The notes under the pieces are model-generated. The model had not been told where the DNA came from, made no database searches, and was given only the letters and a program-made list of their open reading frames with translations. Of a DNA stretch of 64,000 nt, positions 25,425-36,851 are shown piece after piece. The stretch is from assembly GCA_023853785.1 (NCBI GenBank), contig JAJIRX010000510.1:868001-932000 (forward strand), read 5' to 3'. Position 1 is the first letter of the stretch, and each line of letters begins with the position of its first letter. The translations under genes and the position numbers were made by a program. The stretch is from Psilocybe azurescens. Its lineage: Eukaryota > Basidiomycota > Agaricomycetes > Agaricales > Agrocybaceae.

Positions 25425-27396
25425 AAAATGACAATACGGGTATCAAGACGAGACAACTGCCCACACTCGAGTGGTTAATAACACAACGGTCTGTGTTACC
25501 CGTTGGTAGCGATCCTTCGGTTAAAAAAACGCAGAAAGGACACGTCACGGTTGTCAAATGATTGTTAGTCAAAGGTGAAGTTCAACGTCTCCTTGAAGTT
25601 GAACGAGTGCCTTTGTCGAACATATTTATCGCAAGTTGTCGAGTGTCAATGCAGTGAATAAATTGCTGTTGAAGGGATTGTAGTCAAGTCGGAGGAGGAT
25701 CATAGTCAAGTTGGAGTACAAGCTTTGGCCGCCCAGGGACCAGGGGGCGAATAAAACTCCGACATGAGACGGCATGTATGCGGCATTATACAAGAATGAC
25801 TACTCTGAGTTTCGATAATGGCAGTCCGCAAATACGGCAATGTTTGCCGGTGATTGAGCGAATCAATAAAAGCGCTCTTATTTCCATTCATGCATTGATC
25901 CCGATCATGACAGGATGAATCAAGCCCTGACCATGGTCGAGCTTGAGCTTGAACGCTTGGCAGTGTAACTTGGACATTGGGTATATCAAGGCCTACTCGG
26001 GTGAGCGGTTATGACGTCGAGATACTTCGTAATCTGTTAGCAGATGTCTGAATCACCTTGAACCCTGAGCACACATCCTCCTTCAAGTTCTCAGCTGGAT
26101 TCCAGATCGTGGCAGTGATACTGCACATTCATAAAAAGAATGAAATAACGTATGAGAAGCTTGATAACTTACTACCTTCTGATGCTGCCCCCGGATGAGT
26201 CTCTGGATGGGAAAATCGATATAAATAAAATCGACAAACCAAAGCATTAAGTAGTTCTGCGAGACCCTATGAAAATGCCATGGTGTTCTGTAGATGTATG
26301 ATAAGCTGCGTATCTCCCACAACCGGATTTTTGTCCTCCGGAGGACATTGGCTCTACATATCTATAGATGTAACATTAACCACACAGACAAGATGGTTGT
26401 CAGAAAATCATTGGAGAAGATTGAGTGCATAAGCGACGTTCCCGTTTGCCAGTGATCTCGCTTGCAAAAATTCTGATTCTAACCTGGAGACGGGTGATGT
26501 GGGTCCTCATATGTACGAAGGCGAGAGAGATGGCGACATCTCTACCACCATCTCGCCGGCGAGAGAGAGACAGAAACACCCTGATTTCTACCATCAATGT
26601 ATGCGCATATGTAGTTGGAGCTCAACCGCACGATGCATGTGGAAAAACAGTCAATGCGCAACGTTAAATTTTCAAAGGGTCCACTGGAAACCCAGATCAT
26701 TTTGATGGGCTGGTTATCGGTATCCACGGGTTGCCAATGGCTTTCTGCTTCTCGAGTCTCGAATATCTTTTCAGAATCGGTCTCCAGCCGCTTACCTTTG
26801 CTGTGTCTGGAGTCTGGATCACTGGAATCCAGCGAAAAGAATATGTGCGTTAATAGAGTAAGTAAAGGTGTAGAAGCAACTAACTACTACACCATATACA
26901 TCATCATAGTATATCTAATAGTACGCTAAATACAATAGGAAATCAAATGATACAGAGAAAATAAGATGAGGGAAGATTCGAGGCAATGAATGTAAAAAAT
27001 GTACAACGCAGGTGCAGACTTGGGACTATCAGGCAGTCATCTAAAGTCCCACGTAGATGAGATGAATGATGGCGTTATTCGACAGACAGAAAGGGTTTTG
27101 ATATCTAATGTCAAAAATGAAAAACGAAACGAAAAGAGATAGGGAACATGAACCCCTCGTCCCTGAGTTGAAGACCGTCGAAAAGCACATTGCCCCAGAC
27201 AGCGTCTAAACGGCAACGACTCAGGTGGATTGGGTGGGTTGACATGTCGTCGAGGTTCGAAATCCTCCAACGAACTAGTTCAAAACGGAAAATAAATCAT
27301 CAGCACATACAGAACTAAAAATAGACATGCGCTTTGGAAAAGGAGAGAGACAGATACCCGTAAGGCAAAGACAAGCAAACTCACGTTTTGTATCAT
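25425..27396. other. Intergenic, no gene recognised
   Basis: About 2 kb between the 3' ends of the DUF6535 and ZIP genes, which are convergent. Only short frames without motifs are present. A T-arm-like word (ggttcgaaatcc) at 27255 is not part of a tRNA. No clear repeats. Confidence 0.35.
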
Positions 27397-30185
27397 TCAC
27401 TCCCCAAGGCCAACGAGCACCATCATACCTGCACCGGCAAACAGGCTCAAGACAGCTAGGACCCGTTTATGTACAGTCGTGTGCTGTTTCTGCTCGCCCG
27501 CAGGCTTACCGCTGTCCACCGATGGCCGCCTACGCCTGTTTTCATCATTATCATCCAGACCTCTTTCAGACTCCTCATCCACATCTATGCGAGCTCCTTG
27601 ATACTCATCATCGTGGGCGTGGTGGTGATGATGGTGGTGATGGCCCTCTACATCCCCAAATACAAAGTCGCCCGCGATCATCTCCACAGTCGCGGCATAA
27701 ATCAACATCCCAGCTGAAATTGCAGACATTACTCCCTGTATAAGGAGCATGGACCCTTTTTACGTGAGAAGTTTCGGAAGATTTTCCAAATGCAACAGGA
27801 AAAAGAGAAAAAGAGGACAGAGTTTGACATTCGGTGATAAAAATAGCATGCCGAGCAAGAAAAAAAAGATGAAAAAAGAGAGATAAGACTTGGGAAGCGT
27901 CAAAATAACGAGCAGACATGCCTTCATCCCCTGAATTGTCCCTGCCTTTCCACACCATCATCCCCAACAACATCCCAAACGGTGTCGTCACCCCAAATAA
28001 TAACGTTAATGTGGGTTTTAACCATCGAATTTCTTTCACCGCCCACCATCTCCGAGGAGCGAAATAACCGGACTTTTGGAACGCGTGGTAGGATTTTACA
28101 CTAGGGGCGATAGGGTCATCGTGCGAATTGAGAATACGACATTGCTTGACGATTACTGCATCGTTTAAGGGGTGTGGGGGAGAGTTGTGGGCAGGGATTG
28201 GAGAATGATGATGAGGGCCATCAGAAAGCAATGCTTCTGAACCTTGATTCCACTCGCTGGTGAGGGGAGAAGCGGTGGGAGCGTGTAAGTGCTCATGCTT
28301 AGTTGCATCATCCCTTTTGCTAGGTGGCAACGCTGCTATTCGTATACCCAGAGATAAGCCTTCAAACAACTGGTGGAATATGATGGCCGTCGTCAGCGAT
28401 GCTAAAAAAACATGGTTTGTTAGTTATACGAAGATCGAATATATGCAGTTTGGGGAGGGAATAATGGAGAAGGGAATGAGAAGAGAATAGAGGGGGTGAT
28501 GGATTGGATCGAGTGGGTTATATGAGGAGCATGACGGTCTGGAAGAATGGGAGATGTAACCCTGGACCGCAAAGACCATACCAACTCCGAAGGACGAAGG
28601 TTTCAACATATATAGGTGAAGCAAAAGGTAAATATATGCGCGTCATCAAACGCATATCGCGGTATTTGAAGGAGTTTCATAAAGTTGGAAGGAAATGGCT
28701 ATGATAGAAAGTAAAATAGCGGAATAATAACTGATGATGTCATATAAGAAAGGAAGATGTTGAAACAGAAGAAAGGACAAAATATATGCGCGATTTTGAT
28801 ACTTGGAAGAGGATAAAAGACAATGAAGATGTGTTCCACGTACTGAAATCTGACCCAGACGTAACAGCCAATGTGAGCCCGATAACAAGCGAATGGATCA
28901 TGATGCCGAGTTGAAGAACCTATGCACGATAAGGCCCATCACACCTAAGGACAACCAGACAGACTCACCAGAAGCCCAACCACCTGCCGTCGCCTCCCAA
29001 TCACCGGATGATGATGTGCATGCTCGTGCTCATGTTCGTGCGCGCGCTCGTGTTCACCCACATGCTCCTCGCTCCCTTCTTGCAGGACAATTGGATGAGC
29101 TTCCTCCGCCAGACCACATTTGCACACGTGATGATGATGATGCCCATGTACATGATCATGCGCCAAGGCGAGCCTACATATCCTGGGCGAGTTCGTCAGA
29201 ACCTCAATGGGCAATCCAACGACCGCAGAAGCTGGAACGTGTGCATGATGGTGGACGTGGTGGGAGGCATGCGGATGATAGTGCGGAGTTGTAAATGTGT
29301 GCATACGAGGTTGGACGGGAAGGACGGGAGCAGAAGGTGCCCGCGTGATAGAAGGGTTGATAGGGAGGTCGGGAATCATGAGCGGCGTGGTTTCTGTTGG
29401 CGGAGATAGATTGTACGGTTTAGCACGGGTCTGAGAGCGGGATCGCGAGGTGGAGGAACGGGGCCGTCGACTTCTCGATCTTGAACGTTGACTGAGAATA
29501 GTGGGACCCGGCAAGGGCGATGTCGCCCTTGAGATCTCGGGAGTTGGTGGCGCTGACGGTTTCTCTTGTAAGTGTTCTACATATGAAGTCGATATATCTA
29601 GGAAATGTCAGAATAGCCTCATTGCAATATTGACTGCTATCATACATTCGACCAGAAAAATGGATAATAATGAGACCAGGCTGCCGTTCCAATGTCAAAG
29701 ATCTCAATACAATACAGATTTTGCAAACGACTCACATGATAAACCCTGTCCATTTACTTATCCTTCCATATTTTTCTTCAACTTTCTCGTCCTGAAGCGA
29801 CCGAAATGCGTCATCGAGAAGGTGGAAAAACGCTGTGGACAAGATGACCCCAGTTCCAAAATGTTTTCCGACGAAAAATAGTATTCCAGGTATTCGGAGA
29901 AAAGATATTTGCCTTGAGAGCGTTGGTAAAGATACGGCTATAAGTAGATGGTCATGCGAATGCAACAAACGAAAAATTTGAACAATTTTAGTAAATGAGA
30001 CCAAGAAAAAGGTCAAAGGACCACATACCGAATAATGAGACAAATAAAATCATAAGCCCGACTCCTAGCCTCGGCTCATCTACGATTCTAGCTGACCCTG
30101 TCGCAAACGTGGCGACTGTAGCGCCAATTGTCGTCACTGAAACCTTGGAAAGGTGGAGATGCTGCCATGACGGTAAGATAGGCAT
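27397..30185 (-). CDS. ZIP-family zinc/iron transporter
   Basis: Divalent-metal importer of the ZIP (SLC39) family in the plasma or an internal membrane. ATG at 30185 opens with VTTIGATVATFATGSARI and GVGLMILFVSLF. The exons then read RIPGILFFVGKHFGTGVILS with TAFFHLLDDAF (ZIP TM2-TM3), and ILVSLLSIFLVEYISTSYVE. A long cytoplasmic loop follows, with RSRSRSRRPRSSTSRSRSQ and many His residues (HDHVHGHHHHHV). Then come MIHSLVIGLTLAVTSGSDF and IIFHQLFEGLSLGIRIA, the TM4-TM5 metal site with HSxxxG and HQxxEG. The last exon gives AISAGMLIYAATVEMIAGDF, a second His run, and a final TM. The frame is intact through all splice joints. One intron (about 28401-28830) is unusually long at roughly 430 nt. 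Confidence 0.9.
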
Positions 30186-32479
30186 TACGGTTGTGTCGTG
30201 TGAGAGATTTAAAAGTTAATAATCCAAGAAAATTAAAAGGCAGAAGTCATAGGAAAGAGGAGTTGGGTGAGACAGTCAGACTGCAGCTCTGGGGATTAGA
30301 GAGTAGGCTGGAGTCTATCTAAGAAACCGAGGACGAGTTGGAGAGTACCGCATAGGTCCTCAGAAGCCGATGCCAATCAAGACCAAGCAACAACTCCGCC
30401 ACTCGGCGATCACTGCCTCAAGCCCTCACCGCACCAATTGCAGGACTGCAATTGTTAACCACGTTCTGACTCACTTCCAACACCTTAACCATTGGGCATT
30501 AATCGAAAAAAAAGTTGAAATGGTGATGGAACATTTCTCACAATTGCTTCTCACTCAAGACGCATACATCTTCACCTAAATTCCACCGTCAAACACACAG
30601 CCTATCGAATCTTCAACATAATTGTGGGCAATCCTTCGATACTTTTGTTGTCTGATGCAAGCCCCATTCTCCGCCCAAACCGGCACCTTCATAAGACCTG
30701 ATAATCTTGCGCTAATATGAATGCTCTACTCACCAGACATAGCTGAACTTGTAGAAATTGTCCGTCTTGATGGATTCCAGGTATTCTTAAACTCCTCAAC
30801 GAATATCGGCTATAATCATACGAGCATGGTGGTAGTTGTACGAGCATCCTTTTGAATATCTAGTGGGGAGGTCGGCTCGTTTTATCGCTCATGCCAGGTT
30901 CGTAAATCACACACTTCAAAAGCAGAACCGGGTACAAGTAATCAATTAACGTACGGTTCATTGGACCAAGAGCATGGTCAGCAGTATCGAACCGAGGTCT
31001 CTTTGCTGAGTCCGAGGCCGGCTTGGCTCTCAATAGGACCAATCATCACCCAGCTACACACTGCACCTATGGGCAGACGGGTATCTTAGAAGAACTAAAG
31101 TATCTGCCAGAAAATGCGGATACTGCCGATATCTTTACCCAGTAGCCCACGCTGGCGTCGAAGCATACGATATGGTCTGGCGATTATGACGCGCGATATC
31201 TTCGAAGTTGGCTCGTCAATGAATTCCTTTTATTCCGAATAGCGCCATTTTATGGCAAGACGCCAAATCGACCTTTGAGCATCTATCTTATTAGACATTA
31301 ACAACGCTCAGAGTATTCTCTCGACAGGGCATTCTTATGACTTCCAATGTTCCATTCATCGATGCCACTTGCAGCTGTACTGAACCAAAGAAGTTGCGAT
31401 AACCAAGCGAGAAAGCCCTACCTTAATGCGGACACGATAATCACGCATAATAGATACGTCTGTGCAGCACCCACGGAAAGCATTCTGGTCAGCATCGAAT
31501 GTAGTTTGCTTCTTCCGAACACTAAAATGGTTTAGGACTCGGAGGAGCCAGGCAAAGCCCTGACATTCTATTTATATCTGACCTCGGTAGCTATAGCCTC
31601 CTTTCATAGATTCTGAAATAGACTCTTAGTCGCCTCTCCTGGCTACGTGCGGCCAAGGCCCTTGTACGAAAGTACCAGAAATGCCGAAGTACAAGGACGG
31701 TACCGGCGTTGTATCTTGGTAGGAAGCATTCGCGCAGCCAATTCTGCTTCAAGCAATGGCCATGCCCGCTTGGGGTCCGATCCGAATAGACGCTGTGTTC
31801 AATATTCGTACCCAGACAAAGCGATCATCATGTCCTCATCAGGGACAGAACACAGAGTGACCTGTATACACTTGCCCTGGAATATGTCTTCTCAAGTTCC
31901 AAGAGACATGTTCAGAGATCTTCTAAAAATACAATTCAAGTCTTCAGACAGTCTAACCGTTAGCGTTATCCTGCCCCACCATCTGACCTGGCTCCCTCTG
32001 GCTCCTCGTCGCTTGAGGATCAAAGGAGAATAATGCTCTACATATACCATTCCATAGCTCCCATTCCTCATGCTACTCATTAACGGCTGTCAACGACGGT
32101 TGGCAGACCGCTCATATGGTCACTTCGGAGTACGGTCCTCGTTACCGTACGTATGGCGTCAAACTTTGTCCGATATCACAGGCAAGTAGAAATAGAGGCG
32201 GTGTCGGGCGGCATATCGCGTATCCAAAAAGTTAGGATGAACACCAAGTCTAAGGACTTCTTCATCGGAAGAGGTCTAGTTGTCGGCGCGTAGTTGCGCA
32301 ACTGAATACAACAGTTCGCACAAAGGTTACAACGGAAGAAATGCAATTTTTGTGCAACACAGCGAAGACTTGAAATAACAATATGACAGAGCTTTTAGTT
32401 TCTACATTGAAAGAAGTTTTTAAATAATGAATGGACGATCCGTAGCGTGGATCCGCAGAAAGCCTTGACCATGGTGATC
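30186..32479. other. Intergenic, no gene recognised
   Basis: About 2.3 kb. The left part should hold the ZIP promoter. A 128-codon plus frame at 31647-32033 has no recognisable domain and no matching exons. I see no repeat structure. Confidence 0.35.
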
Positions 32480-33737
32480 TTAAGGCTTGTCTCTGTTGAA
32501 GCTTCCGCCGTCATCGTCTATTTCCCGGTCGATATTGACATGAATCCGCTTCATAGGCATACTTCCGATCGTTTGTACAGGATTGCTCACGCCGCTTGTA
32601 ATCGTTTTCTGGCTCTCTGCATGAGACTGCAGCTTGATGCGGAGCGTGATGGTGTTGAACGTAATAGCCTACAAAAATATACAACGTTACTGCGTGCTCG
32701 GTGACAGAGAAAATAGGACGGGACATACAACAATGGGTGTAACACTCTCAAGCAGGATGTACTGAGCATTGATGTTGCTGCAGTACAGTGCCAGGAGTAC
32801 AATCTCGATAATCAGCTGGAGAGCCGCGGACTCCACCAAGATGCGCAGAATTGACAGCAATCTGCCTTGACCGATGTGGTAGTTGGCTGATCTCCTGTGG
32901 GTACTGTAGATGCGCCAACCCATGAGTCCAGTGGTCATGATATTGAGGACCACGGCGATGGAGTAGAACGTCTTGATCCAGGAGTTGAGACGAGGAAGGA
33001 AGACAGTGGCCGTGGGGTCGACAGAGCTATACGTGCCACATACGACGTATCCAGCGCCGATATTGACCATGAGGAGCACGGTGGGCAATAAAATGATTTT
33101 CCAGTCGAAACTCCATAGCACCCACGTCCTGTAAATCTAAAAAGCTGATGAGAAAGCGAACACCAAAAACCAAGTTCTTCCTATACATACCGCTGCTGCG
33201 CTTCCGAAGTTCTCCTGAGTAGCATAGATTGTATCCTTGAGAATGTGGTCCCATTTTCTCAGATTCCCAATGTAGCCAACGGGACCTCCAGGATCCAGTC
33301 GGAAGTCGGCATAACCGCGGAGAAGTCGGAAACCGTTCATGGCAAGATGGAACGTCGCCATGAAGAACATGACCCCGATATAATGATCATGCCCTAACAG
33401 AGAACAAGTGAGAAATCGATGTCGACTACAGGAGCATGAGGGGCGATGACGGTGTAATTACTTACGGTGGTATGACGATCGCGCTTGGATCCAACTCGAC
33501 TATAGCTTGCAGAGAAGTACACAAACATTGTCGCGCCGAAGATGCAACATAGAAATCCTGGCGGCAAGCTACACGTAAGCTTATACCCCAGAATTCAGGG
33601 TAACGACATACCATAGACAATGGCCTTCATAGATGCCGGCGTCAGCGTCAACTGGATATCATCCGAGGTCCGTGAAATGTACGCACCTCCACCCAGGCAG
33701 CCAAAAGGAATGTTTTTTCGAGAGAGAGTTGGGCCAT
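32480..33737 (-). CDS. Basidiomycete seven-TM membrane protein (DUF6533-like group)
   Basis: Multi-pass protein of a family very common in agaricomycetes; a GPCR-like role has been suggested but is not established. ATG at 33737 starts AQLSLEKTFLLAAWVE; exon 2 gives AIVYGFLCCIFGATMFVYFS and SYSRVGSKRDRHTT. Further exons encode VMFFMATFHLAMNGFRLLRG, IYATQENFGSAAAIYRTWVL, WKIILLPTVLLMVNIGAGYV, and FYSIAVVLNIMTTGLMGWRI. Then come LVESAALQLIIEIVLLALYC and a last exon starting AITFNTITLRIKLQSHAESQ. The stop is at 32480-32482. Five introns of roughly 50-80 nt with consensus ends were seen. The order of helices and the FYSIAVVLN and LVESAAL segments are typical of the family. The frame is intact. Confidence 0.75.
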
Positions 33738-34594
33738 TGTGGACGAGGTAGTCGGAGAGAAAGCGACAGACACTCCTCGGGCAGGTCAAACTGGGGAAGG
33801 GTATTATACAGAATCCAGAAAGCATCCGACATGAAAAATGAATGCCCATCTTATGGGGATGCGAGTCTCTGTCGTGTAGAATAATTAGTTAATCGTTCTA
33901 TGTCACGACTGTGCAGGGACTTCCAATCCCTGAACGAATCAACAAATGGGACAGGGCATCGGCAATATGCTTCCAATCAGGCTTCCGAATTTCCATGAAC
34001 CCCAGATGCACCCACTCGGTTTCCTGAAAGCGTGAGAGCGCTTAAAACGGGCCAATGGTCAATTCTTGGGACGAACCGAGAAAGACGACTTGATGAGCTG
34101 GTTCATATTTGTGACATGCGGCTCGGGTATTCAGAATATTCAAGTCCACATCTGGCTTCAGCAGCTCTCCTGTGCGTAGAGTATGTATGTAGTTCTCTTT
34201 ATCTGCTTTGACGAGCTTGAGACACAGGAAGCTTATTTTTCCGAATGCTCGCCAGCTATATGCCTGTTACTTCTCTCAGTGTGAAAAGAAGACCATATCG
34301 CGGCCTCAAAAGCCTTGCAAATGTTAGTATGGTGTGCATAGGCTGCGGGAATTTCCATCATGTTATAATCTGTTATAATAGTTCCGCTGAATTTATACAC
34401 GCATCGAAATCGATCGCCTAATGAAGTTTGCGAATCACGCTAAAGACAGATATTTCTCGGTTGCTAAGAGGGTCACCACAGAACGATACATCGCTAGTTG
34501 CAAGCGAATACATAGTCACCGTTTATATGGATTCAAATTTCGCGAAGAAGTAATATATACTACAACACATGTGCATGAACGGCTTTCTATTCAA
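33738..34594. other. Intergenic, no gene recognised
   Basis: Lies between the 3' end of the nitronate monooxygenase gene and the 5' end of the 7TM gene. It contains only short frames. No recognisable element. Confidence 0.35.
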
Positions 34595-35847
34595 TCACAA
34601 GCTGACTAGCTTGGATGCTAATTTCAGACTATCCGACGTCTCTTTGATTAGATCCCGAACGACATCCTAGCAGTTTACAGTGAGTATAATTGGTGATGTA
34701 GACGACCAAAATACTTACTCCTGCCGGAGTTACTTTGTCGGTGAGGCCTACACCGACTCCTGCCCATGTAATCAACCTGGATTGTTCCTTAGCAGCAGCG
34801 CTTTGTTCAAATCTTTGCAATCTCTGTTCGAGGTCCAGGCCTTCTTGAACATCCTTGATGATGTCGTTCACTATGGCCCTGCCGTTGTGTTTTGGAGGCC
34901 AGTAATTTGTCTTGCCGACTTCATCGAAAGCAAGTGTGCGAATGGTAGCATTATTACCGGCTTTAACGATCACCTCTTTCATAGCAGGGCTGTATATGCA
35001 TTCGTCTGTAAACAGGAAACGCGTTCCAAGAACGACTCCTGCCGCTCCCATGGTGAGAAGAGCGGCAATCTGTTTGCCGGTAGAAACGCCACCGGCAGCG
35101 ACTACAAGAGGTCCATTGGGAAGGGCGCTGAGGATAGCTTGTAGTAAGGTGAAAAGAGGGGGAGCTTCTGAGCCTCCGTGGCCACCTGCCTCTATTCCTG
35201 AAGTGCAGAATGTGTCAGAAGTCGTGTTGAATCAAAGTCAGAAACACATATAAAACTACCTTGTGCGACAATGACATCTACTTTCCACTCATTGGCAGCA
35301 CGAAGTGCTTCCTCCACAGAATTGACGATCACAAAAATAACTGTCTTATGCTCCCGCTTGGCATCAAATGCCTGGATCTGAGCGACATATTTCCCCAGAT
35401 CGACTCCGAAGGCTAACCAAATAGCAACGGGTTTTTCTTCCAGGATAGCATGAAGGCGTGGGTCCGGAGACGATTCAGTCATGTCCAGGATCCATCCAAT
35501 AAACCCGATTCCAATTGGGACAGGTTGATCTGGTGCGATATTGAGGTTTTTCTCATCAGTGCAAAATCCTCCTTGAGCTCCGCGGATGAGAAGAAACCTG
35601 ATAGGCATAAGTCTGTATGGCTATTTACACAGGTGTCGAATAATCTCACCTGCGCCCATAAACCCAAATGCGCCCGCCTTGGTAACCGCGCTCGCTAGCA
35701 CCCCAGTACTGGCAAAAGCCATAGGTGCTGATAGAATGGGAGCATCGATCTCTTAACAAGGTGACAAATATGAGCTTCAGAATATGCAATCTGCGTGAAC
35801 GAGAACATACTAAGCAAGTCTGTCAACGGAGTATGAATTTGAGGCAT
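34595..35847 (-). CDS. Nitronate monooxygenase (2-nitropropane dioxygenase family)
   Basis: FMN-dependent enzyme that oxidises alkyl nitronates such as propionate 3-nitronate. ATG at 35847 encodes PQIHTPLTDLLKIDAPILSA (the TIM-barrel start). The next parts read APMAFASTGVLASAVTKAGA, FGFMGAGFFSSAELKEDF, and PVPIGIGFIGWILD. Then come IVNSVEEALRAANEWKVDVI and the flavin/phosphate signature GIEAGGHGGSEAPPLFTLL, followed by PLVVAAGGVSTGKQIAALL and MGAAGVVLGTRFLFTDE. The family layout is complete. Five exons are joined by GT-AG introns; the last encodes DVVRDLIKETSDSLKLASK. One base is missing at the T run 35547-35551 (A run on the coding strand): the frame changes exactly there, between ALMRK and NLNIAPDQPV. 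The adjacent P450 gene on the same strand could act in the same secondary metabolism, but that is only inference. Confidence 0.88.
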
Positions 35848-36851
35848 CGTATAAACTCAGCGGATGGTAAGCAGCAAAGAGTTAGTCGATGGATTTCAAC
35901 GCTGTACCCCAAATCTCACCTGCTTTTATCGCAACACGAATGATGGGGACTTGATATCCGACTGCAAGGCAACAGTCGTAACCAGGTTTGGATCCTGAAT
36001 CAAGTCGTGATAGCTATTTAGGAAGTTGATCATCATCGATTCCGTGATTATATCTAAGGGTGCCTGAAATGCTCAGGAAGGTGGGTCAGCTTTACATGTA
36101 AGTACTGGGCTATTGGCCCTACTTAATACCTGGCAAAAAGTAAAGCGGTCTCCCACCCGAACTTGCTAACATTTCTCACTTTCTTCTTCGATCCATTTGA
36201 GTGGCCACTCCCAAGCCACTCCGTAACCCGAAAGTCCTAGCTAAGTCCTATTGACAACGCAGGTGACGAGGTTGCCCTTCCTATTGACCCCGACTGCATT
36301 TGCGTTCGGCTATCATTTGATCTGCAGAGCCGCTCTCAGCCGAATTTCCACATGATGTGAACCGAATTCAGTAAGAAACTCCATTTTACATTCTACTCAA
36401 CAAGTTTGCAACAGCTTGATCTCGACTACCCCGCGCTAGCAGTACCAATGTACTATTTGGCCTTCGACGGGACGCACCTCACGGACGTCTATTGGCTACG
36501 TGTATTAAGGCTTCTCCGACGTGCAGGGAGCCTAAGAAATAGAACCTGGGATGCTGGGAATGGCTACCATCCAAGGCAGAATCTGTCACACGCTTTCTCT
36601 CTATAGAATGGGTAGCACAGATTGCGGCCGAGCGCTGGGATTTTATGTTAAACCGAAAAAGAAAATTGTCTAGCTATACTCAGCAGCACACTCCGATTTG
36701 ACTACAAATACATTATTTATCTGCTTAGGCTTGGGGGACTCAAAATCTGAATGGTTATGAGTATTAATATTATATCGGCAATATCGATTATAGATGTATA
36801 GTAAAATAGTGACACTAGCACTAGTTAGTAGAGGGGGCTATAGCTATTAAT
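35848..36851. other. Intergenic, no gene recognised
   Basis: About 1 kb upstream of the nitronate monooxygenase and downstream of the P450. A 66-codon plus frame at 36406 lacks motifs. The nitronate monooxygenase promoter should lie near 35850-36150. Confidence 0.35.

Noticed and set aside
27240..27275. T-arm-like sequence (gaggttcgaaatcctc) suggesting a tRNA
   Set aside because: No matching D-arm, anticodon arm or acceptor stem lies around it on either strand.
28893..29409. Plus-strand open frames rich in His, Arg and Met
   Set aside because: Antisense to the His-rich loop exon of the ZIP transporter.
31647..32033. 128-codon plus-strand open frame as a gene
   Set aside because: No domain, no supporting exons or similarity within the window, and random-looking composition.
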